Below, piece by piece: positions 1 to 4,954 of a stretch of DNA of 7,916 bases. The notes beneath the pieces were generated by a model. It saw only the letters and a program-made list of their open reading frames with translations. It ran no database searches and was not told the DNA's origin. The stretch spans positions 1 through 7,916 of the forward strand of contig CALAKO010000110.1 in assembly GCA_937922955.1 (NCBI GenBank). Direction: 5' to 3'. The position numbers were made by a program, and so were the translations under genes. Positions within the stretch are counted from its first letter, which is position 1. Each line of letters opens with the position of its first letter. This DNA is from an uncultured Peptococcaceae bacterium. GTDB taxonomy: Bacteria; Bacillota; Peptococcia; Peptococcales; Peptococcaceae.

Positions 1-423
1 AGCTTCTTCTTTGCTGGCATTTTTTTCATCAAGTGTCACTAGTGTGTTGACGTCGAGCAAAAGTCGATGCAGATTATTTTCAATGGAACGGCCATGTTTC
101 TGCATGGCGATGAGTGAACCAACAGCTGAGGCTTCGAAAACAGCCAAGTTGGCGTCATCAAGCAAGTCCTTGATGTAGGTGCTAATGACGATTGGCTTGA
201 AGGTGTTTTCATCACCGTCTGTAGGATTTACGTTTTCATCGTTGAGTTCATAGAGCGCTGCGGCTGCAGCAACAATGAGCGTGTCGTCGTCACTGAGTTG
301 TTCTTCAACAGCCAAAGCCTGGGCCAAGGCGAAGCGCTTCATAATGCGGCTTGCTTGGGCGCGGTCAGCGCCAGCTTTATCCAATGCGGTTGCAAGTAAT
401 ACGTTGAGTTTTGCGTTAGTCAT
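1..423 (-). CDS. Unrecognised protein, N-terminal 141 residues; possible degenerate HD-domain protein
   Basis: An open frame on the minus strand starts at the ATG at 423 and runs off the left edge without a stop, so only the N-terminal 141 residues are visible. The start is supported by GGAGG about 9 nt upstream, inside the preceding gene. The protein is acidic and alanine-rich, has no signal peptide or membrane segment, and looks helical and cytoplasmic. It begins MTNAKLNVLLATALDKAGAD. I do not recognise it with confidence. The pattern R-x-M-K-R-F-A-L-A, then A-A-A-A-A-L-Y-E-L, then L-L-L-D-V-N-T-L-V-T-L-D-E resembles the helices of a clostridial HD-phosphohydrolase family, whose corresponding segments carry H, HD and E-A-D-F-L-V-N. 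Here the metal-binding His and His-Asp would be replaced by Arg and Tyr-Glu. That relationship is inference from remembered family patterns. It lies second in an operon with the thiamine-binding protein and overlaps it by 8 nt, so translation is probably coupled. Confidence 0.85.
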   Translation of the reverse strand, partial: MTNAKLNVLLATALDKAGADRAQASRIMKRFALAQALAVEEQLSDDDTLIVAAAAALYELNDENVNPTDGDENTFKPIVISTYIKDLLDDANLAVFEASAVGSLIAMQKHGRSIENNLHRLLLDVNTLVTLDEKNASKEEA

Positions 424-721
424 GTTGTTTATCCTCCACTGATTGAATGCGTTGAGTCATACTTTGGTATTTGTCGCGACGGTCGTCAATCTTGGCAACG
501 GTGTAGACACGTTGAATACCGTCTTCGAAAAGTGCTTCCTGCATGTTTTGCAGGCAGCGATAAAGTGCAGACAGCTCTCCTTCCAGAACAGTGCCCATAG
601 GATTTAGCTGGTAGGTGATGTTAGGATCTGCTTTTGCAATATCCAGCACCCGAGCAATATACGGACTGCAGCTGGTGGTGGCTGTTCCCATGGGAATAAG
701 AGTTACTTCCATTAGAGCCAT
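416..721 (-). CDS. MTH1187-family thiamine-binding protein (DUF77, Thiamine_BP)
   Basis: This 101-residue protein matches the small MTH1187/YqgV/Ykof-related family, which folds as a ferredoxin-like domain, forms oligomers and binds thiamine or a related hydroxymethylpyrimidine in the cytoplasm. Family landmarks are visible: the first strand M-E-V-T-L-I-P-M-G-T (residues 4-13), the S-P-Y-I-A-R-V-L helix (19-26), the signature N-P-M-G-T-V-L-E-G-E (40-49), and R-V-Y-T-V-A-K-I-D-D-R-R-D-K (71-84) followed by S-V near the end. The start at 721 is chosen because AAAGGAGG sits 8 nt upstream; a longer in-frame start at 787 would put that ribosome site inside the gene. It is the first gene of a leftward operon and its stop overlaps the next start by 8 nt. 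I found no TPP riboswitch in the leader, and only a very weak leftward promoter candidate (CATTAT at 742-747), so regulation is unclear. The biological role of the family is itself poorly defined. Confidence 0.9.
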   Translation of the reverse strand: MALMEVTLIPMGTATTSCSPYIARVLDIAKADPNITYQLNPMGTVLEGELSALYRCLQNMQEALFEDGIQRVYTVAKIDDRRDKYQSMTQRIQSVEDKQHD

Positions 722-729
722 AGACAAAA

Positions 730-737
730 CCTCCTTT
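730..737 (-). promoter_or_regulatory. Ribosome binding site AAAGGAGG fixing the start of the thiamine-binding protein
   Basis: The minus strand reads AAAGGAGG here, 8 nt before the ATG at 721. It decides between that start and the longer open frame beginning at 787. Confidence 0.85.
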
Positions 738-825
738 GAACATAATGGCAGCAGACAAAAGTCATTGGTAAAGATAAAACACAACATTTTTCTGCGCTTT
801 TTTCGATGGCATTGTCGCTGTTTTT

Positions 826-834
826 TGCTATAAT
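826..834 (+). promoter_or_regulatory. Extended -10 promoter for the DJ-1/PBP unit
   Basis: TGCTATAAT combines a perfect TATAAT (829-834) with the upstream TGN element. No good -35 box lies at 16-18 nt spacing, which is typical of extended -10 promoters. Transcription would start near 841, giving a leader of about 50 nt before the DJ-1-family start at 891. This is a reading of consensus only. Confidence 0.6.
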
Positions 835-890
835 AGTCTGTAGTTCATAGTATAGCATATGAAATGTCATTGTAATAGGAGTGATTATTT

Positions 891-1469
891 ATGGAACAAC
901 GTGTATGTGTATTATTGGCACCTGGCTATGAGGAAGTAGAGGCTTTGACACCTGTGGACTATCTGCGTCGTGCTGGGGCAACCGTGGACATTATTAGCAC
1001 GATTGAAGATATTACTGTACCAAGTGCGCATCAGGTTCTGGTGCAAGCTGATTCTTTTTTAGAAGATATCAAGCCGGAAGATTATGCGATGGTTGTGGTT
1101 CCTGGTGGCTTGCCAGGGGTGCCAAATTTGATTGCTAATGAAAAAGTTTTGACGTTTGTGAAAGCCATGGCTGATCAAGGAAAATGGGTAACTTCCCTTT
1201 GCGCTGGTCCGTCTGTACTTGATCATGCAGGCGTTTTGGTCGGCAAATGCACCACTTGCTTCCCAGGCTGGGAAGAAAAGCTTGAAAATATTGGCAGCTT
1301 CAGTGAAGATACTGTTGTTGTTGATGGAAAGGTGATCACTTCTCGTGGCGCTGGTGCTGCAGGCTATTTTGCTCTGGCATTGGTAAAGGCTTTGCTTGGC
1401 GAAGAAAAAGCATTAGAAGTGAAAAAAGCCGTTGTTATGGATATCGTTGAAAAGAATCTTGGGCTTTAA
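891..1469 (+). CDS. DJ-1/YajL (PfpI superfamily) protein
   Basis: This 192-residue protein is a full-length member of the DJ-1/ThiJ/YajL branch of the glutamine-amidotransferase-like superfamily. The family consists of cytoplasmic dimers linked to oxidative stress protection, with glyoxalase III-like or deglycase activity also claimed for some members. Landmarks: V-L-L-A-P-G-Y-E-E-V-E-A with the conserved Glu at residue 17, V-V-V-P-G-G (68-73), the nucleophile elbow S-L-C-A-G-P-S with Cys104, T-T-C-F-P-G (121-126), and D-G-K-V-I-T-S-R-G-A-G-A-A followed by F-A-L-A-L-V-K-A-L. Both Cys104 and Glu17 are present, so the active site looks intact. The T-C-F-P-G version resembles bacterial YajL and not human DJ-1, which has T-T-H-P. 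TAGGAGTG precedes the start. The gene is followed after 35 nt by the PBP gene with no terminator between, so the two probably share a transcript. The physiological substrate cannot be told from sequence. Confidence 0.93.
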   Translation: MEQRVCVLLAPGYEEVEALTPVDYLRRAGATVDIISTIEDITVPSAHQVLVQADSFLEDIKPEDYAMVVVPGGLPGVPNLIANEKVLTFVKAMADQGKWVTSLCAGPSVLDHAGVLVGKCTTCFPGWEEKLENIGSFSEDTVVVDGKVITSRGAGAAGYFALALVKALLGEEKALEVKKAVVMDIVEKNLGL

Positions 1470-1504
1470 GTTTGTTTTGTCGTTTAGATTTGTAGGATAA
1501 TACT

Positions 1505-3331
1505 ATGAAGAAATTTGGATTGATCTTTGTATTGATGATCGCAGTGGTTGGTTTATTTACGGGCTGCGACGATAAAGAAACAGAAGCACGTCTCGATGAG
1601 GTGACAACGGCACTGGAAACCATGGACGTAGAAAAAGTATATGCTTTGTGTGATGATGATACCAAGGCAAATATATCTCAAGAGACGATTGCTGAACGTA
1701 TGAGCGCTGTTTATGATGTGTTGGCTGTTGAGAGCATCGACTACACGGATTTAAAACGTAACAAAGATGCTTCGTCTGATGGAAAAACTGTTTATGATGC
1801 CACAGTGGCTCTAAGTGGGGCTGGTTGGTCTGCAGAATTACCGGCACAGCTTGTTTTTAGCGGCAGTGGTGCCAATATGCAGCTGGCCTGGACTCCAGAG
1901 GCAGTGCTTTCTGGTTTAACCGACGAGAACACTCTGGATGTGAAAATAACACAGGGCAAGCGAGGTACTATTTATGCTCGAAATGGTGAAGTGCTTGCAG
2001 AAGATGATGAAAATGGCGTGCGACAGTATCCTTATGGCACCTTGACCGCTTCTTGCGTGGGTTATGTTCGAGCAGCGACAGCGGCAGAAATCGAAAATGG
2101 TACAGTAGAGGCTGTGCCAATCGGTACTGAAGTTGGACGCAGTGGCTTTGAAGAAGCATATCAGGATCGTCTTGTGGCAACTGCTGGTATGACGGTCACC
2201 TTCAGTGATAAAACGGACCAGATCTTGATTCAGACAGAACCAAGCGATGGCCAAGACATTACTACAACGATTGACATCGAAGCTCAACAGCTTGCCGCTG
2301 ATTCCATCAGTGGTGAAACCGCAGCTGCTGTGCTTGTGGATCCACAGAATGGCCAGGTGCTTGTTATGGCTGAAGGTTATTCCTATGATCCAACCCAATG
2401 GCTGGATGAAGCCATGTCGGAAGAGGATTATGCAGCAGCGGTGGAAGGAGGTTATACTCCTGGAAACGGATTGTTTGCGCAGAAAAACACACCAGGTTCC
2501 ACACAAAAGCTGTTGACCACCTTGATTGGTTTAAATAGCGGATCTATGACTACTGAAACTGGTTATGAAATCTATGGTGAGGACTGGGCTCCTCCAGGTG
2601 GCTGGGGCAGTTATAAGGTTCACCGTGTCGTTGAATATAATGGATGGGTTAACCTACATGATGCGTTGGTGTACTCGGATAACATTTATTTTGCACGCTG
2701 TGCACTTGATATGGGCTATGATACCTTTAATAATGGGATGAAGGCACTTGGCTTTGGCGAAAAAGTACCTGGCGCTTATGAGGTAGATACCAGCCAGATC
2801 ACATCAGAGGGTGTCGTTGCCGATGGGCACGAAACAGGCTTGGCCGATTCTGCCTATGGTCAGTATCAAGTGCAGACAACGCCGCTTCAGCAAGCATTGA
2901 CGTATGCGTCTCTGCAGAATGGCGGTAAAATCATGAAGCCATGCTACCTCTTGGATGAAGAAGCTGAAGTATGGATTGATACTGGAACCAGCCAGGAAAA
3001 CATTGATTTTATCAAGGATGCCCTGCGTGATGCCGTTACCATTCAACACCCACTGGCAGATGCATCCTCGGCTGGTGCAACTGTTTACGCGAAAACTGGT
3101 ACTGCAGAAATTGGTGTTGATGGTTCAACCAACCTTGGCTGGATTTGTGGCGGAGATTTGAACAATCCAAACTGGACCGCCTGCATTCAGGTCAACTATG
3201 TAGAAAACCGCGGCGGTTCGGATGTAAACGCTGCATACCTGGGACAATTCGTTGCGGGACTCTATAATGCCAATGATGGTACCTATGTACCTAGTGGCAA
3301 AGAAACAACTGATGATAAATCTGCAGAATAA
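1505..3331 (+). CDS. MecA/PbpC-type class B penicillin-binding lipoprotein with shortened dimerisation domain
   Basis: This is a D,D-transpeptidase for peptidoglycan cross-linking, anchored outside the membrane. Residues 1-21 form a lipoprotein signal ending in L-F-T-G-C, lipidated at Cys21. Residues about 25-137 match the NTF2-like MecA_N domain and end in W-T-P-E-A-V-L-S-G-L. K-R-G-T-I-Y-A-R-N-G-E-V-L-A (152-165) opens the PBP dimerisation domain, which resumes at Y-P-Y-G-T-L (175-180) and I-G-T-E-V-G-R-S-G-F-E (206-216). The transpeptidase domain runs from about 253 and carries all three active-site motifs: S332-T-Q-K335 in P-G-S-T-Q-K, S391-D-N393 and K530-T-G532. The motif contexts P-G-S-T-Q-K, S-D-N-I-Y-F-A-R and K-T-G-T-A-E are very close to staphylococcal PBP2a. 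At 608 residues it is about 60 shorter than PBP2a, and most of the loss lies between residues 165 and 175. The ribosome site is weak (TAGGAT, 7 nt away). It is second in the DJ-1 unit and ends at a strong terminator. Low beta-lactam affinity is possible for this family but cannot be read from sequence. Confidence 0.93.
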   Translation: MKKFGLIFVLMIAVVGLFTGCDDKETEARLDEVTTALETMDVEKVYALCDDDTKANISQETIAERMSAVYDVLAVESIDYTDLKRNKDASSDGKTVYDATVALSGAGWSAELPAQLVFSGSGANMQLAWTPEAVLSGLTDENTLDVKITQGKRGTIYARNGEVLAEDDENGVRQYPYGTLTASCVGYVRAATAAEIENGTVEAVPIGTEVGRSGFEEAYQDRLVATAGMTVTFSDKTDQILIQTEPSDGQDITTTIDIEAQQLAADSISGETAAAVLVDPQNGQVLVMAEGYSYDPTQWLDEAMSEEDYAAAVEGGYTPGNGLFAQKNTPGSTQKLLTTLIGLNSGSMTTETGYEIYGEDWAPPGGWGSYKVHRVVEYNGWVNLHDALVYSDNIYFARCALDMGYDTFNNGMKALGFGEKVPGAYEVDTSQITSEGVVADGHETGLADSAYGQYQVQTTPLQQALTYASLQNGGKIMKPCYLLDEEAEVWIDTGTSQENIDFIKDALRDAVTIQHPLADASSAGATVYAKTGTAEIGVDGSTNLGWICGGDLNNPNWTACIQVNYVENRGGSDVNAAYLGQFVAGLYNANDGTYVPSGKETTDDKSAE

Positions 3332-3340
3332 TTGAATGAA

Positions 3341-3380
3341 AAGCCGGCGTTTCTGGTAGGATCAGAAACGCCGGTTTTTT
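3341..3380 (+). terminator. Strong intrinsic terminator after the PBP gene
   Basis: A perfect 12-bp stem pairs CCGGCGTTTCTG (3344-3355) with CAGAAACGCCGG (3363-3374) around a 7-nt loop. It is followed directly by six Ts (3375-3380), and flanking A and T bases can lengthen the stem. It begins 9 nt after the PBP stop codon. Confidence 0.95.
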
Positions 3381-3619
3381 GCACAATTTATGAAAAGGCC
3401 GTCTAAGAAAATTATCTGATGTTGAGAGTTAATTTGACGAAATCTAGGTGTTTTTCATAGATTTTGTATATTAAATGTAATGACAGTAGAAGTTTAAAGA
3501 AAGATGTAGTTATCAAGAAATTATAGGGAATTTGAAATACTACTTCCATTATCGGGATTCATCTTGTATACTGAGATTAGTAATAAGAAATAATTCGATT
3601 CCCGTATAGGAGGAAGAAA
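3381..3619. other. AT-rich intergenic region upstream of the BI-1-family gene
   Basis: No open frame, RNA gene or clear repeat is apparent in these 239 nt. Two -10-like boxes are present, TATATT at 3467-3472 and TATACT at 3567-3572, both directly preceded by TTG. A TTGACG at 3434-3439 is too far from the first of them (27 nt) to pair with it. An imperfect inverted repeat, CGGGATTC (3553-3560) and GATTCCCG (3597-3604), 7 of 8 matching, brackets the second -10-like box. AGGAGG at 3608-3613 is the ribosome site of the next gene. Confidence 0.5.
3567..3572 (+). promoter_or_regulatory. Possible -10 box (TATACT) for the BI-1-family gene
   Basis: TATACT matches 5 of 6 consensus bases and lies about 50 nt before the start codon, after a terminator that must be followed by a new promoter. 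The sequence 17 nt upstream (TTCCAT) is a poor -35 box, so the assignment is tentative. Confidence 0.3.
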
Positions 3620-4288
3620 ATGAATGACTATGTAATTGACATTGGCGGTGGAAAGGATCTATCACAGCTGGTTATGTCAAAGTTTTCGTTGAGTCTGCTT
3701 GTCATGACCGTGGGCATGGTGTTGGGAGCCTTGTTCATTCCACCTGCTATCGCAGCTATGATGCCATTTGTTTGCTTGGTGATGCTCTTGGTTGCTTTTT
3801 TTGTGCGTTGGCGTCAGCGTTCAGAGGAAGGCGGCAGTTTCATCTCGATGAAGTTTGTATATGTTTTTGCAGCAATGGAGGGCATCGGTCTTTATCCTGT
3901 AATTTTGGCTTATTCACAAGCCATTGGTGCGAAACTGGTGTTGGGCGCACTAGCTGCAACGTTTGTTCTGTTTTTCGGATTGGCCACTTATGCAAAACGC
4001 ACAGAGCGCAACTTTTTGAATCTTGGGTCCATTTTGTTCTTTAGCTTGATTGCGTTGGTTTTTGCATCTGTCGTTGGCTGGTTTGTTCAAGCGACAATTC
4101 TGCAGACGGCCATCTGCGCAGGTGGGATTCTGATCTTCAGTGGATATGTGCTCTATGATATTCAGGTCATGAAGAGTGGCTTGATGACGGAGGAGGATGT
4201 ACCGATTATGGTATTGAACCTCTTCTTAGATTGGATCAATCTGTTGCTCTATATTTTGAGACTGATTGGTTTAGTTTCTGATAATTAA
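3620..4288 (+). CDS. Bax inhibitor-1 / YetJ family seven-helix membrane protein
   Basis: This 222-residue integral membrane protein belongs to the BI-1/TMBIM family (UPF0005), whose bacterial member BsYetJ is a pH-sensitive calcium leak channel. Hydrophobic segments fall at about 22-40, 44-63, 76-97, 104-123, 134-154, 157-178 and 196-217, which gives the family's seven helices. The family signatures are visible: F-F-G-L-A-T-Y-A-K-R-T-E-R (118-130), I-F-S-G-Y-V-L-Y-D-I-Q (172-182) and L-F-L-D-W-I-N-L-L-L-Y-I-L-R-L (201-215). Asp180 and Asp204 are 24 residues apart, the same spacing as the Asp171/Asp195 pair that gates BsYetJ, so the pH-sensing pair appears conserved. The start has AGGAGG six bases upstream. 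The gene stands alone between two terminators, with no partner to suggest a more specific role. Calcium transport is inferred from family knowledge only. Confidence 0.93.
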   Translation: MNDYVIDIGGGKDLSQLVMSKFSLSLLVMTVGMVLGALFIPPAIAAMMPFVCLVMLLVAFFVRWRQRSEEGGSFISMKFVYVFAAMEGIGLYPVILAYSQAIGAKLVLGALAATFVLFFGLATYAKRTERNFLNLGSILFFSLIALVFASVVGWFVQATILQTAICAGGILIFSGYVLYDIQVMKSGLMTEEDVPIMVLNLFLDWINLLLYILRLIGLVSDN

Positions 4289-4296
4289 AATGGAAA

Positions 4297-4336
4297 ACAC
4301 ACAGCTCCATCTTTTGGTGGGGCTGTGTGTTTTTTT
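4297..4336 (+). terminator. Intrinsic terminator after the BI-1-family gene
   Basis: ACACACAGCTCC (4297-4308) pairs with GGGGCTGTGTGT (4319-4330), a 12-bp stem with one G-T wobble and a 10-nt loop that can pair further inside. Six Ts follow (4331-4336). It begins 8 nt after the stop codon. Confidence 0.93.
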
Positions 4337-4337
4337 A

Positions 4338-4346
4338 TGGTACAAT
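4338..4346 (+). promoter_or_regulatory. Extended -10 promoter for the DUF3783/sulfotransferase-like pair
   Basis: TGGTACAAT gives a TGN element plus TACAAT (4341-4346), a 5 of 6 match to TATAAT. It starts one base after the terminator T-tract, so any -35 contact would lie inside the hairpin. The expected start near 4352 falls at the edge of the AAGGAGG ribosome site (4353-4359), implying a leader of only about 15 nt. Confidence 0.5.
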
Positions 4347-4366
4347 GACGACAAGGAGGCGATAGA

Positions 4367-4954
4367 ATGCTTTACATTTACAATTTAGAATGTTTATCGG
4401 CGTCGGAACAGGACGCATTTATGAATGTTGCAGATCGTTGTGGCGAGGCTGTGTGCCGCATCACAGAAGCAGATTTAGATAAAACCGTGGAGGAATGTTT
4501 GGAAACGCTGGCTCCTATCGACATGAAAGCGTTTTGTGCAGGAATGCAGCAAGAAGGGAATCCATTTTTATTGATGGATATTGATGATTTGGAAATTGAC
4601 CCTTTTCTTGAGTTGATGCGCAAAAATAAAGTGCGTATTGGTCATAAATGCATGGTGACAGACAAGAATCGCCATTGGAAGGTGCAAAAGCTGATCGGAG
4701 ATGTAGCAGAAGAGCATGCTGTGATGACTCATTTGGTGACGTTGCAGCAGATGCTGGAGGCGGCAAAAGAATTCAAGCAGGAAGAGTATAATCCTCTTTT
4801 GTGGCTGACGTTTACTCAAAAAAAACAGGCGGCTCAGGATCTGCTGCAACACGTCGGCAAGGCTCCAATTTCTGTTGAAGTGATTCAGGCAACAACGAAG
4901 GATTTAAATCAGGCTGTCATGGCCATGATCGTAGCAAGAGGTGGTCAGTCATGA
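4367..4954 (+). CDS. DUF3783 domain protein
   Basis: This 195-residue protein is predicted to be cytoplasmic, with no signal peptide or membrane segment. Residues about 66-118 fit DUF3783, a domain of unknown function found mainly in Bacillota: P-F-L-L-M-D-I (66-72), a helix with L-E-L-M-R-K-N-K-V-R-I, then C-M-V-T-D-K-N-R-H-W-K-V (95-106) and L-I-G-D-V-A-E-E-H (109-117). The T-(D/E)-x-N-x-x-W motif is the most recognisable part. The N-terminal 60 residues and C-terminal 75 residues are not assigned; the C-terminal part looks helical. AAGGAGG lies 7 nt before the start. Its last codons overlap the next gene by ATGA (4951-4954), so both proteins are probably made together in a fixed ratio, but no function for the pair is known to me. 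Confidence 0.88.
   Translation: MLYIYNLECLSASEQDAFMNVADRCGEAVCRITEADLDKTVEECLETLAPIDMKAFCAGMQQEGNPFLLMDIDDLEIDPFLELMRKNKVRIGHKCMVTDKNRHWKVQKLIGDVAEEHAVMTHLVTLQQMLEAAKEFKQEEYNPLLWLTFTQKKQAAQDLLQHVGKAPISVEVIQATTKDLNQAVMAMIVARGGQS

Noticed and set aside
722..787. N-terminal extension of the thiamine-binding protein from the ATG at 787
   Set aside because: It places the AAAGGAGG site inside the coding region and adds 22 residues unlike the family, which begins close to the M-E-V-T-L-I-P strand.
615..833. Rightward 72-codon frame across the divergent intergenic region
   Set aside because: It is antisense to the thiamine-binding protein for much of its length, has no ribosome site, and its product resembles nothing.
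722..890. TPP riboswitch upstream of the thiamine-binding protein
   Set aside because: I looked for the conserved CTGAGA and related THI-box elements on both strands and did not find them.
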